The notes below the pieces were generated by a model, which was not told the DNA's origin, did not search any database, and saw nothing but the letters and a program-made list of their open reading frames with translations. From the NCBI GenBank assembly GCA_016192825.1, contig JACPTK010000045.1, positions 72,236-119,922 of the forward strand: a stretch of 47,687 nt of DNA, given 5' to 3'. Of the stretch, positions 28,772-37,479 are shown one piece after another. This DNA comes from Betaproteobacteria bacterium (lineage in GTDB: Bacteria; Pseudomonadota; Gammaproteobacteria; Burkholderiales; SG8-41). Position 1 is the first letter of the stretch. Each line of letters starts with the position of its first letter. The translations under genes and the position numbers were made by a program.

Positions 28772-30163
28772 CTAGGCCGGGACTGCCAGCAGTTGCGACA
28801 ACCGGCGGCTGTCGTCGAGCTGTTCCAGCTCATTCACCATTTCCAGCACCGCCTGGACCCGGTCACCGGGCAGAGCGCATCCCGCGAGCAACGCGAACTT
28901 CGACTTCAGCCGCGCCTCGCTCACCGGATTTTCACGCGTGCCGGGACGATGCAGCGTTTCGAATGCCAGGGACTCGCCGTTCCGGGTCCGAAGGGTGAGG
29001 CTCACGGCGTAGCGGTAATCGTTGCCCATGGCATCGAACCGCGGATCGGAATCGACACGGATGCGCGGGATGAAGTCGAGTATGCGCGGGTCCCCGAGGC
29101 GTTCTTCCCGGAACTGCTCGATCATGGCGTCCCGGTCCAGCGCCATGACGGCGAGCGCATAGTAGATGTTGAGCTGCGCGGAGGCGACGCCCTGCGGTCG
29201 GTACGGCCACGCCACGTGCCGCTGGCAGTACGATGTGCAACGCACCGAGATTTCCGCGATGTCGTCCGCGGTAAGCCGGGTCCTGCCCATGATGTCATCG
29301 AGCCCCTGCAGCGAAGCGTGGATGGCGCCGGCAGTGGCGTACGGCTTGAATCCGACCGCCAGCGTTTCCCACGTCCGTCCTAGTCCGGCTGTAAGCGCTT
29401 CCGGCTGGCATTGGTCGGTCATCGCGCTGAAGAAGCCGCCGAAGGGGGCCTCCAGCACATTGGGAATGCCGGTGAACCCGCGGCTCGCAAGCAGCGCGGC
29501 GTAGACGCCGGTCTGCGCCGCGCGCCCGGAATGCAGGCGTTTCACCATGGCGCCTTCCTGCGCTGCCATCAGCCCGGACGCCAGCGAGCCGGCGATGCCG
29601 AACGCGTGCTGCATCTGCCCGGCGTCGAGCCCGATCAGCCGGCCCGCGGTTGCCGCAGCCGCGAAGACGCCGCAAACGGCCGCGGAGTGAAAGCCGCGCT
29701 TGAAGATGTTGCCGGCACCGGCAGCGCCGATCCGCAGGCCTGCCTCATAGCCGGCGACCAGCGCGGTGACGAAATCGCGCCCGTCTATCCTGCCTTTCCA
29801 TTCGCCTATGGCGAGCGCGGATGAAACGGTCATCGAGCCGACGTGCATTGAGGCTCGCGTGTGCGCGTCGTCGAGCTCGAATCCGTGGCCCGCGGTGCTG
29901 TTGACCAGCACCGCCTGGGTTACCGCGGTACGATGGGGAGTGCCGATCACCACCGCCTGCGGCGCGCCGCCCTGCTCCAGCGCCACGTCCCGGACGATGC
30001 GCGTCCAGGGCAGGGTGGAGCCGTGCAGCATGCAGCCGATTGCATCGAGTGCGCAAAGCCGCGACTTGGCGACGACTTCGCGCGGCAGATCGCGGTATGC
30101 CAGCCGCGACGCGTATGCGGCGAGCGCGCGCGTCGGCTCGGCCAGCGTGATGCGATCGTTCAT
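28772..30163 (-). CDS. MmgE/PrpD family protein
   Basis: 463-residue member of the family that holds 2-methylcitrate dehydratase, cis-aconitate decarboxylase and iminodisuccinate epimerase. Family segments include NSTAGHGFELDDAHTRASMHVGS, GYEAGLRIGAAG, KRGFHSAAVCGVFAAAA, the substrate-pocket helix MVKRLHSGRAAQTGVYAALLASRGFTG, and KPYATAGAIH. I start at the ATG complement of 30161-30163, eight bases after the Bug stop; its AGGAAG site lies inside that stop region. The neighbour aconitase suggests a tricarboxylate substrate, but the specific reaction is uncertain. Confidence 0.9.
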   Translation of the reverse strand: MNDRITLAEPTRALAAYASRLAYRDLPREVVAKSRLCALDAIGCMLHGSTLPWTRIVRDVALEQGGAPQAVVIGTPHRTAVTQAVLVNSTAGHGFELDDAHTRASMHVGSMTVSSALAIGEWKGRIDGRDFVTALVAGYEAGLRIGAAGAGNIFKRGFHSAAVCGVFAAAATAGRLIGLDAGQMQHAFGIAGSLASGLMAAQEGAMVKRLHSGRAAQTGVYAALLASRGFTGIPNVLEAPFGGFFSAMTDQCQPEALTAGLGRTWETLAVGFKPYATAGAIHASLQGLDDIMGRTRLTADDIAEISVRCTSYCQRHVAWPYRPQGVASAQLNIYYALAVMALDRDAMIEQFREERLGDPRILDFIPRIRVDSDPRFDAMGNDYRYAVSLTLRTRNGESLAFETLHRPGTRENPVSEARLKSKFALLAGCALPGDRVQAVLEMVNELEQLDDSRRLSQLLAVPA

Positions 30164-30171
30164 GCCGGCGA

Positions 30172-31176
30172 CTACTTCCTGACCAGCCCCAGCTCCTGGA
30201 CGACCGGTCGCAGGCGGCTCTCCTCGGCCTCGAGGAACTTGCGCGTGTCGGCGGCGCTGTGGAAGCGGGTTTCCTGGTGCCGCTTGATGAGCTCCTGTTT
30301 CCAGGCGTCCGAGTCGAGCAGGCGCTTGAACGACTCCTCCCAGAACGCAATCTGCGGCTGGCCGAGCTCGCGCGTGCCGAATGCCACGCGCCAGCTGCCG
30401 TAGGTGAAGTTTGCGCCCTGCTCCTTCCACGTGGGAATGTCCGCGAGTGGCCCGCTCAAGCGCCCCGGCGAGGTCACCGCCAGAACGCGCAAGCGCCCGG
30501 CGCCGATGTGGGTGATCGCCGTTGCCGCCGGGTTGACCCCGACATCGACGTGCCCGCCGAGCAGCGCGGTGAGCGACTCGCCGCCCGACTTGAAGATGAC
30601 GGTCTTCAGCTGCTTGAGGTCCACGCCTGCGGCCTTTGCCGCCAGCCCGATCGACAGGTGCGAATTGTTGCCGGGAGCCGACGCGAATCCGATCGATAGC
30701 GCCGTCGGGTCGGCCTTCAACCGGGCCAGCAGATCCGCCCCGTTCTTGATCGATGAGTCCGGCCGGACCACGAACACCATGTATTCGCTGAACAGCACCG
30801 TCAACGGCGTGAAGTCGCGAAAGCCGAGCTTGCTTGCCCCGATCAGCCGGTTGGTCACGAACGGCTCATTGACAATGCTGATGAAATGGCCGTTTCCGGT
30901 ATGCTGGTTGAGGTATGCCCACGCGATGGTATGGCTGCCTCCCGGCCGGTTGACCACGACGGAGTTCTCGACCAAGCCCTGGTCCTTCAGGATTCTTTGT
31001 ATGACCCGTGCGGTGATGTCGGTGCCGCCGCCGGGCGATGCGCCGACCACGATCTCGACAGGACGGTCCGGGCTCCATTGGGCCTGAGCCCATCCAACGG
31101 CGCAAACGAAGCACAGATTGAGGACGAGAACAGCGCGCAGGATTGCGCTCGTAGCGACGTTCCGGTTTGTAGTCAT
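30172..31176 (-). CDS. Bug/TctC-type periplasmic substrate-binding protein
   Basis: 334-residue exported receptor. The signal peptide (LRAVLVLNLCFVCAVGWAQA, to about residue 32) precedes WSPDRPVEIVVGASPGGGTDITARVIQRIL, the usual first-lobe start. VVNRPGGSHTIAWAYLNQH and the hinge LLGGHVDVGVNPAAT are also typical. No TTT membrane gene is near; it heads a catabolic operon and may capture the pathway substrate or act as a sensor. It is divergent from the VOC gene over a 77-bp promoter gap. Confidence 0.92.
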   Translation of the reverse strand: MTTNRNVATSAILRAVLVLNLCFVCAVGWAQAQWSPDRPVEIVVGASPGGGTDITARVIQRILKDQGLVENSVVVNRPGGSHTIAWAYLNQHTGNGHFISIVNEPFVTNRLIGASKLGFRDFTPLTVLFSEYMVFVVRPDSSIKNGADLLARLKADPTALSIGFASAPGNNSHLSIGLAAKAAGVDLKQLKTVIFKSGGESLTALLGGHVDVGVNPAATAITHIGAGRLRVLAVTSPGRLSGPLADIPTWKEQGANFTYGSWRVAFGTRELGQPQIAFWEESFKRLLDSDAWKQELIKRHQETRFHSAADTRKFLEAEESRLRPVVQELGLVRK

Positions 31177-31253
31177 GGGGCCTCCTCGTTGTTGCGGCCC
31201 GCGGCATCGGGACGCATAATGACGCGGTCAGTCACGACTTGGGTCGATTGATT

Positions 31254-32168
31254 ATGGCACGTATAGCCCACTTGGCCGTCAAGGTCACGGACATCGATGC
31301 ACCAAGTGCGTTTCTCGAAAGCGTGTTTGGTTTCCGCCACACGGGCACCGTCGTCCATCCTGCAACGAGCTTCAACGCCACCGGGAAAGGCGGCGGGCAT
31401 ACGTCCCGTCACTTGAGCGATGGCATCATGGACTTGACGCTGGTCCACTATGACGACGACGCGACTGCGGAGCCCGGATCGTCGGCGGGAACCGGCCCCA
31501 GTCTGCACCATTTCGGCATCGAGGCGGACGATCCGCAGTCGTTCGCCGAGGCAATTGCGTCCAACGGCGGACAGGTGCTGAGCGCGCCGGGCATGCCGAC
31601 CGTGAAGTTTCGCGAGCCGGGCGGCATCATGTCGGAGGTGGTTCCGACCGGCTGGTTCTCGGAGGAATCGATCGTCGCTAACGCGAAGCGTCGCCGGCGC
31701 AACGAGCATGCACGGCCCGAGGAATGCCGGGGAGCGCACGCGGGGCGCCGCGGCTACGCCTCGGAAGACCAGCCGCGGCTGACACACATCGCGATCAAGG
31801 TCGGAGAGGTCGACAAGACCTGCGCGTTCTTCGAGCGCGTCTTCGGATTCGAGGTGATTGCCGAATACTGGGAGCGCGATCATCTCGCCAAGCACCTTAC
31901 GGATGGCACCATCGACCTCGCTATTGTCCGGTTCGACCGTGATACCGACGCTGCGCGCGCGGCGGGGATGGGCCGCTGCATCCACCATTTCGGGATAGAC
32001 GTGCCGGAGCGGGAAATGGCGCAGTACAGGGACAAGCTGCAGCAGGCAGGCTGCGCGTTTGTCAGCGACCCGGGCGCCGTCACGGTCAAGTTCCGCCTCC
32101 CTGGCGGCGGGGCGCTCTCGGAGATTGCGCCTTTCGGATGGCATCTCCGCGCCGGGACGCCGTCCTGA
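31254..32168 (+). CDS. Two-domain VOC (glyoxalase/dioxygenase fold) protein
   Basis: 304 residues with two vicinal-oxygen-chelate domains. The first (1-135) begins RIAHLAVKVTDIDAPSAFLESVFGF and ends FREPGGIMSEVVPTGWF. After a basic linker, the second (about 175-300) begins LTHIAIKVGEVDKTCAFFERVFGFEV and ends VKFRLPGGGALSEIAPFGWH. Metal-site His near each start and a Glu near each end are in place, so each half could bind a divalent metal. ATG 31254 begins right at domain 1. Its last 83 bases overlap the oppositely oriented amidase gene. Confidence 0.87.
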   Translation: MARIAHLAVKVTDIDAPSAFLESVFGFRHTGTVVHPATSFNATGKGGGHTSRHLSDGIMDLTLVHYDDDATAEPGSSAGTGPSLHHFGIEADDPQSFAEAIASNGGQVLSAPGMPTVKFREPGGIMSEVVPTGWFSEESIVANAKRRRRNEHARPEECRGAHAGRRGYASEDQPRLTHIAIKVGEVDKTCAFFERVFGFEVIAEYWERDHLAKHLTDGTIDLAIVRFDRDTDAARAAGMGRCIHHFGIDVPEREMAQYRDKLQQAGCAFVSDPGAVTVKFRLPGGGALSEIAPFGWHLRAGTPS

Positions 32169-33894
32169 CGCTTTTGCCGCGTTGCCGCCGCCCCCGGTCG
32201 CGCCTCGCCGCCCATGCATGCCAAGCCTCGGGAAACCGGAAGACGTTGGCCGGCTCGTCCGGCCACGAATGCATGGGCAGCCGGCTTACCATCGCCAGCG
32301 CGTAGGGCGCCGCCTCGCACAACTGCTGCAGGACGGGCTCCGGCAAAGTGAGGCCGGCGCGGCCCACCAGCGCTTCGACGAGCTGCCGCATCCCGGGGTC
32401 GGGTTTTGGCCCTGCCTCGCCATGTTCGCTCAAGACCACGTCGGGCGCACGCGCACCGGCCACGAGCGGCGGGCGCCGCGTCCGCCATGCCGTTGCCTGC
32501 TCGTAGGCGTTTGCAACACGCAGCACCGTGGCATCGTCAAACGGGCGTCCCGCGATCTGCATTCCCAGCGGCATCCCGCTGCGCGCGAACCCATTGCACA
32601 GCATCAATGCCGGGCCGCCGGTCACGTCGAAGACCGTCGTAATGCTGGGTTTCTGCCACTTGTCCCAGAAGCCGATGCTTCTATGGGATTCCAGCCGCGG
32701 TGCGGGTCCCATGCCGGCGGTCACGAGCGCGTCATACTTTTCGTAAAGCGGCAGCATCTCCTCGACCAGGCGCCGCCGCTGCCGGTGCGCCCGCACGTAG
32801 TCCGCGGACTGGAAAAGGCAGGCAACCAGCACTCGACCCAGGTAGTGGGCGCCGTAATCGCCCGGACGCCTGGTGAGATCTCTTTGCTGGATGCAGAAGG
32901 CCTCGGATTCCGAAATGATGACCTTGACGTCGTAATAGTGCTGCGCGGGCCAAATGCGCGCTGTTTCAACAACCGCGCCAAGCTCGCGCAGAACGCCAAT
33001 CGCGTCTTCCATGGCTTGACACAACTCGTCGTCCGCGGGCAGGTCTTCTTCCCACAAGTGGCGCAGAACGCCCAGCCGCATGCCCTTGATACCTCCCGCC
33101 AGCAATGCGGGATAGTCAGGTACGGGCGCGTTGATGCTGGAGGGATCCTTGGAGTCGTATCCGGCGATCGCCTGAAGCATGATCGCGCAGTCCTCGACGG
33201 TCCAGGTCAGCGGGCCACAATGATCCAGCGAGAAAGAGTTGGGTATCACGCCGTGCCGACTCACCAGGCCGTAAGTCGGCTTCAGGCCGACGACGCCGCA
33301 GTACGATGCGGGCGTACGGATGGATCCTCCCGTATCGGATCCGAGGGCGCCGAATACCAGGCCCGCCGCCACGGCGGCGGCAGAGCCGCTGCTGGAGCCT
33401 CCCGTGAAGTGCGCGGTATTCCAGGGGTTGCGTGCCGGAGGCCATGGCAGGTCGAAAGACGGGCCGCCATGGGCAAACTCATGCGTCGCGAGCTTGCCCA
33501 TCAGCAGGGCGCCGGCCTCGAAGAGCTTGGCGCTCGTCGTCGCGTCGAACGAGGGCACGTGATCGATCCCGATCTTCGAGTGCCCCGAGGTCAGTATGCC
33601 CCTGGTGTAGAACAGGTCCTTCAGGCCGATGGGTATCCCGTGCAGCGGGCCGCGATACCGCCCCGCGGCGATTTCCCTGTCGGCCGCGCGCGCCTGCTCC
33701 AGCGCGCGCTCTGCGGTGAGCGTGATGAACGCCGACAACTGCGCATCGAGCGCATCGATGCGCCGCAGCGTCATTTCGGTCAGTTCAACTGCTGACAGCT
33801 CGCCGCGCGAAAGCAGCCGCGCGGCCTGCGCAATGGTCGATACCGGCATTTCAAGGCCTGATGCCGGCGCAGAGACTTTCCGGGCAGTAGTCAT
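32086..33894 (-). CDS. Amidase signature enzyme with C-terminal AtzG-like domain
   Basis: 602-residue amidase. The catalytic Lys92 is in GIPIGLKDLF, the glycine/serine loop in TGGSSSGSAAAVAAG (165-179), and the nucleophile Ser191 in GSDTGGSIRTPA. The core ends near residue 475 (AYEQATAWRTRRPPL). The next part (about 490-555, MRQLVEALVGRAGLTLPEPVLQQL to EPANVFRFP) resembles the small AtzG/DUF4089 partner of AtzE-type amidases, here fused. The last 40 residues are Arg-rich and lie in the region overlapping the VOC gene, so the true end is notable. It is last in the gntR-amidase arm. Confidence 0.88.
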   Translation of the reverse strand: MTTARKVSAPASGLEMPVSTIAQAARLLSRGELSAVELTEMTLRRIDALDAQLSAFITLTAERALEQARAADREIAAGRYRGPLHGIPIGLKDLFYTRGILTSGHSKIGIDHVPSFDATTSAKLFEAGALLMGKLATHEFAHGGPSFDLPWPPARNPWNTAHFTGGSSSGSAAAVAAGLVFGALGSDTGGSIRTPASYCGVVGLKPTYGLVSRHGVIPNSFSLDHCGPLTWTVEDCAIMLQAIAGYDSKDPSSINAPVPDYPALLAGGIKGMRLGVLRHLWEEDLPADDELCQAMEDAIGVLRELGAVVETARIWPAQHYYDVKVIISESEAFCIQQRDLTRRPGDYGAHYLGRVLVACLFQSADYVRAHRQRRRLVEEMLPLYEKYDALVTAGMGPAPRLESHRSIGFWDKWQKPSITTVFDVTGGPALMLCNGFARSGMPLGMQIAGRPFDDATVLRVANAYEQATAWRTRRPPLVAGARAPDVVLSEHGEAGPKPDPGMRQLVEALVGRAGLTLPEPVLQQLCEAAPYALAMVSRLPMHSWPDEPANVFRFPEAWHAWAARRDRGRRQRGKSVRTASRRGDAIRKAQSPRAPRRQGGGT

Positions 33895-33978
33895 TCCATT
33901 GTTCCTGGTTCATGCGCCGCAACGCGGTGTTGCCAGATTGACGCCCGTTGCTTTCCTGACCGGTGCCCGGCTGGGGCG

Positions 33979-34173
33979 TCAGAACTCCTCGCGCGGATAC
34001 ACGGGCGGGATCGGGTCGATCCGGTCCATCTCGTCGCCGAGGTCCTTTTCGACCTCGTTCATGAGCGCGAGCAGGCCGGAGAGCCGCAGCGCGACCGTGT
34101 TGAGGTCGCCATCCGGGATTTCGAGGCCGATGGTCTTCGCCAGGTTGCGGACGTCGTCTTTGCTGATTTCCAT
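33979..34173 (-). CDS. Small GatC/AtzG-like amidase partner protein
   Basis: 64 residues, beginning MEISKDDVRNLAKTIGLEIPDGDLNTVALRLSGLLALMNEVEKDLG and ending DPIPPVYPREEF. This helix pair plus proline tail is the pattern of GatC and AtzG, small proteins that wrap around an amidase. It starts two bases after the stop of the amidase at 34176, so the two are surely co-translated. I use the ATG complement of 34171-34173; the longer frame above it overlaps the amidase end and reads as low-complexity. Confidence 0.8.
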   Translation of the reverse strand: MEISKDDVRNLAKTIGLEIPDGDLNTVALRLSGLLALMNEVEKDLGDEMDRIDPIPPVYPREEF

Positions 34174-34175
34174 GG

Positions 34176-35642
34176 TCAGGCTCCCGCCATTTGCGCTCGC
34201 GATGGCTCGAGGGTTTTTTCGAGGTCGGGGTGGCGCCGGTGCCACTCGGTGGCCTGCTCGTAGGCGTGGGCCACGCGGTACATCAGGGCTTCATCGAACG
34301 GCTTTGCCGCGATCTGGACCGACATCGGCACGCCCCCGGCGGTGAAGCCAGAGGGCACCGACAGCGCCGGCACGTTCGCGACGCTGAATGGATAGGTGCA
34401 GATGCGGCGCGACTTGAACATGCGCGCCGCCACGTCCTCCCGGGTATCGATCTTCTCGACCGAATCCTGGAGCTTTAACGGCGGCACGAAGTTCATCAGC
34501 GTGATCAGCGCGTCGTATTTCGCGAACGCGGACAGGACTTCGTTGCGCACCAGCGCGCGGGCGCGCATCGCGCGGGCGTAGACCGTGGCGGGCACCAGCG
34601 CCGCCGCCGCGATGCGGGTGCGGGTGCCGACGTCGAACTTGTCCCAGTGCTTTCTCAGCCACTTGCGCACGAACACGGCGGCGACGTCGGGGTCCGATGT
34701 GAGGAACTGCAGCGGCACGGCGTACTTCACGCGCGGCAGCGAGATCTCCTCCACCGTCGCGCCGAGGGAGCGCAGCACGGCCAGCGCGGCCTTGAGCATC
34801 GCGTCAACCTCGGGGTGCAGCGCCTGGCCGACCGACATCTCGCGCACCAGGCCGAGCCTCACGCCTTTCAGGTCCGGCGTGAAGTGCCTGGCGTACTCCG
34901 GAACGGCGCGCGCGCTCGAGAGCGGGTCCTTCGCGTCGTGCCCGGCGATGGTTTGCAGCACCAGCGCGTTGTCCGCGACGGTGCGGGTCAGCGGGCCGAT
35001 GGTGTCCTGGGTCCAGGCGTACATGATGCCGCCATAGCGGCTAACCCGGCCGAAGGTCGGGCGGGTGCCGACGACGCCGTTCGCCCACGCGGGGCCGCGG
35101 ATCGAGCCGCCGGTATCCTCGCCAAGGGAAGTCGACACCAGGCCCGCGGCGACGCTGATTCCCGAGCCGGTTGAGGAATGCGAGGGCTCGTGTGCGGTGT
35201 TCCACGGGTTCTTCGGCTCGCCAAAATGGAAATTGACGGAGCTGCCTTTGCCGAACTCGTGCAGGTTGTTCTTGCCGAGCAGGATGGCGCCCGCATCTTG
35301 CAGCTTCTGCACCGCGGTGGCGGTCATGCCCTCGCTGAAATCGGGCTGGATGATCGAGGCCATGGTGGTAGGCACCTCGCCCGTGCAGATCTGGTCCTTG
35401 GCGCCAAAGGGGATGCCGTGCAGCGGGCCGCGGTAGCGGCCGTTGACGATCTCGGACTCCGCCTGCCGCGCCTGGCTGCGGGCGCGCTCGGCGCAGACTG
35501 TGATCCACGAGTGCAGGACGCCGTCCCACTTCTCAATGCGTGCGAGATAGAGATTCACCAGGTCGAGCGGCGATATTTCCTTCGTGCGGATCAACGCCGC
35601 CTGCTCGGCGATGCTCATATAGGCGAGTTGGTTGTCGTTCAT
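34176..35642 (-). CDS. Amidase signature family enzyme
   Basis: 488-residue hydrolase of the amidase signature family. The catalytic residues read Lys82 in GIPFGAKDQI, the serine loop SHSSTGSGISVAAG (154-167), and the nucleophile Ser180 in GEDTGGSIRGPA. The serine loop differs from the common GGSSSGS. The ATG (complement of 35640-35642) has AGGAAA just before it. Next to a GatC/AtzG-like gene and a second amidase, it likely hydrolyses an amide or biuret-type C-N bond in a dedicated pathway. It is not the GatA of tRNA amidation, since no gatB is near. Confidence 0.9.
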   Translation of the reverse strand: MNDNQLAYMSIAEQAALIRTKEISPLDLVNLYLARIEKWDGVLHSWITVCAERARSQARQAESEIVNGRYRGPLHGIPFGAKDQICTGEVPTTMASIIQPDFSEGMTATAVQKLQDAGAILLGKNNLHEFGKGSSVNFHFGEPKNPWNTAHEPSHSSTGSGISVAAGLVSTSLGEDTGGSIRGPAWANGVVGTRPTFGRVSRYGGIMYAWTQDTIGPLTRTVADNALVLQTIAGHDAKDPLSSARAVPEYARHFTPDLKGVRLGLVREMSVGQALHPEVDAMLKAALAVLRSLGATVEEISLPRVKYAVPLQFLTSDPDVAAVFVRKWLRKHWDKFDVGTRTRIAAAALVPATVYARAMRARALVRNEVLSAFAKYDALITLMNFVPPLKLQDSVEKIDTREDVAARMFKSRRICTYPFSVANVPALSVPSGFTAGGVPMSVQIAAKPFDEALMYRVAHAYEQATEWHRRHPDLEKTLEPSRAQMAGA

Positions 35643-35674
35643 GGCGTTTTCCTGCAATGGGTCCGGCCGGATCC

Positions 35675-36421
35675 TCAAACCTTTCTCAGGTCACTGTGGT
35701 ACACGTACGACTTCGTGCTTACCCAGCTTGTCCTGAGCTCGACGGGCTTCTCGTGATAGGTGAACGCGACGCGATCGATTATCAGGACGGGCGCGTTGGC
35801 GCGGATCCCGAGGAGCTTCGCGTGCTCCGCCGGCGCCGGGCCCGACCCGAGCCGCTCGCTGATTCGAATGACGTTGATATTGAACCGGCTCTGGTAGAGG
35901 GCGTATATCGTGCTCTCCCTGCTTGCGTAGATCGCCTCGGTCAGGCCGGGAACGAATGCCTGGGGAATCAGTATCTCGTCGATGAACACCGGTTCGCCCG
36001 CGAGTTTCACGAGATTGCGGACGCTGACGAGCTTCGATTGCCGGTCGATGTCCAGCGAATCGCACGCCTCGTCGGTGCCTCGTATCACGCGATAGGACAG
36101 GAGATCGGCGACCGGAACCTCCTTGGATCCATCGCGGCCGATCAGGTGGAAGAAGTGATAGTGCGTCCGGTCCCGGGTATGGGTCGCGACGAACGTTCCG
36201 CGCCCCTGCCGGCGGACCAGGATGTTCTCCGCCACCAGCTCATCCAGGGCGCGCCGGATTGTCCCCTTGGACACGCCGAAGCGTTTTGCGAGATCGGACT
36301 CGCTCGGGATGAGCTCACCGTGCTTCCATTCGCCGCTCACCAGCCCGCGCGTGATTTCGTCCCGGACCTCCTCATAAAGGGGGCCCGAATAGGGCGTGCC
36401 TGCAATCAATGCCGTCGACAC
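35675..36421 (-). CDS. GntR family transcriptional regulator, HutC type with UTRA domain
   Basis: 248 residues. The winged helix (14-80) has YEEVRDEITRGLVSG, PSESDLAKRFGVSKGTIRRALDELV and the wing RRQGRGTFV. A UTRA ligand-binding domain (about 95-240) follows, with EPVFIDEILIPQAF and APVLIIDRVAFTYHEKPVELRTSW. Such regulators usually repress nearby catabolic genes until a small ligand binds. It is first in the minus-strand amidase arm and divergent from the gene pair at 36692, with a TATAAC-rich operator candidate between. Confidence 0.92.
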   Translation of the reverse strand: MSTALIAGTPYSGPLYEEVRDEITRGLVSGEWKHGELIPSESDLAKRFGVSKGTIRRALDELVAENILVRRQGRGTFVATHTRDRTHYHFFHLIGRDGSKEVPVADLLSYRVIRGTDEACDSLDIDRQSKLVSVRNLVKLAGEPVFIDEILIPQAFVPGLTEAIYASRESTIYALYQSRFNINVIRISERLGSGPAPAEHAKLLGIRANAPVLIIDRVAFTYHEKPVELRTSWVSTKSYVYHSDLRKV

Positions 36422-36503
36422 GGATCTCCTTCTCTGGCTCCAAAGCCTCGATTGTCACGGGCGCGGGGGGCCGTCCGTTCCGGCCGGGTCCCATCGGTCC
36501 GGG

Positions 36504-36556
36504 TTGACAGCCCCGTCACCGACTAAGTAGTATAACTCTTATATAAGACCTATAAC
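36504..36556 (+). promoter_or_regulatory. Candidate promoter and GntR operator in the divergent region
   Basis: A consensus -35 TTGACA (36504-36509) is followed at 18 bases by a weak -10 TAGTAT. Overlapping and just after it lie TATAAC (36531), TATAAG (36542) and TATAAC (36551), and the perfect palindrome CTTATATAAG (36538-36547). This A/T-rich cluster stands out in GC-rich DNA and is placed to block transcription of the plus-strand genes. The matching promoter for the gntR side is not evident. Confidence 0.5.
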
Positions 36557-36691
36557 AGTAGGTTGTTTGGCGATCTGCGCGCCGCGCTGTCGTTGCCGCT
36601 CGCGGCCGGGAGACGTACGGCGGAGGACTGGCTGGAAAGCCGCCATGGATTGCGCCGGGCGATCGTAGACACCACACCGGGAGAAACCGGC

Positions 36692-37090
36692 ATGCGAATA
36701 GAGGATCACTGGTCGAAAGCCGGGCGTCTTGAAGGCACTCGAAGCGGGAAGCTCGATACGGCCGACGACTACGAGCTCGTGATCTGGGGCTGCATCCACG
36801 GCGGCGCGCATCTGGCGAACGTCGCCCTCCACAAGCTCGGCGTGACCGAGGAGACCTTCGATCTCATTCACTCGGACATTCCGGAATTGAATCGGGTCGT
36901 GCCGCCGGACGTGGCCGATATGCTGGCGACACTGAAGTCGATTGAGGCGCTCGGTCCGCGGTTCGTCCGGGGCAGCGAGCCGTTCGACCCCGCGGCGGTG
37001 AAATTCTGCTTGACCGCGTACAACAGCGTTAAGGCATTCGCGGAAAGGCTGATCAATCAGCAGACGGGGGTCGATCGTGAGAATCGCTGA
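36692..37090 (+). CDS. Unknown protein, first of a tandem paralogous pair
   Basis: 132 residues beginning MRIEDHWSKAGRLEGTRSGKL. The middle, DYELVIWGCIHGGAHLANVALHKLGVTEETFDLIHSDIPEL, and the end, YNSVKAFAERLINQ, are helical and shared with the next gene at about 40% identity by eye. Conserved Asp-His, Cys, Gly-x-His, Leu-His-Lys-Leu and His-Ser-Asp positions could bind metal or a ligand. The helix bundle recalls HEPN-type folds, but no diagnostic motif is seen. ATG 36692 is chosen because GGGAGA precedes it and the paralogue starts at the same residue. Confidence 0.75.
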   Translation: MRIEDHWSKAGRLEGTRSGKLDTADDYELVIWGCIHGGAHLANVALHKLGVTEETFDLIHSDIPELNRVVPPDVADMLATLKSIEALGPRFVRGSEPFDPAAVKFCLTAYNSVKAFAERLINQQTGVDRENR

Positions 37091-37448
37091 TCATGTGACC
37101 AAGGCGCGGCGGATCGAGGAGACGATGACAGGAAAAGTCGATCGCGACAGCGATTACGAAATCTTCGTCGAGGCCTGCATGCTTGCCGGAACGCATTGGC
37201 TCAATGCGTTGCTGCACAAGCTGTCCGTCACGAAGGAAGCTGCGGATCTGCTGCACTCGGACAAGCCGCAGCTGCAGGTTCCCGTCCGGGCCGATCTTCG
37301 GCCCGTCTTTGCGGCGATGAAGCTCATAGAGGACCTTCGCCCTGATTACCTTCGCGGAACGAAGCGCTGGAGCGTGGACGATGGGAGACGGTGCATGGAG
37401 AGCTATCAGCGCGTGAAGGCATTCGCGGAGAAGGTGATCGCGCAATAA
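37077..37448 (+). CDS. Unknown protein, second of a tandem paralogous pair
   Basis: 123 residues, GTG start at 37077, overlapping the preceding gene by 14 bases. It shares with that gene MRIxDHxxKAxRxE, DYE, CxxxGxH, LHKLxVTxE, DLxHSDxPxL, KxIExLxP, RG and YxxVKAFAE. The overlap indicates coupled translation and perhaps a heterodimer. It precedes the M24 peptidase homologue by 31 bases in the same apparent operon. No function is recognised. Confidence 0.75.
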   Translation: MRIADHVTKARRIEETMTGKVDRDSDYEIFVEACMLAGTHWLNALLHKLSVTKEAADLLHSDKPQLQVPVRADLRPVFAAMKLIEDLRPDYLRGTKRWSVDDGRRCMESYQRVKAFAEKVIAQ

Positions 37449-37479
37449 GCGGACGATGGGGCGATGACGGGAGACGACG

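Noticed and set aside
34176-35642. GatA subunit of the tRNA-dependent amidotransferase with GatC next to it
   Set aside because: No gatB is present and the surroundings are catabolic under a GntR regulator; AtzE/AtzG-type amidase fits better.
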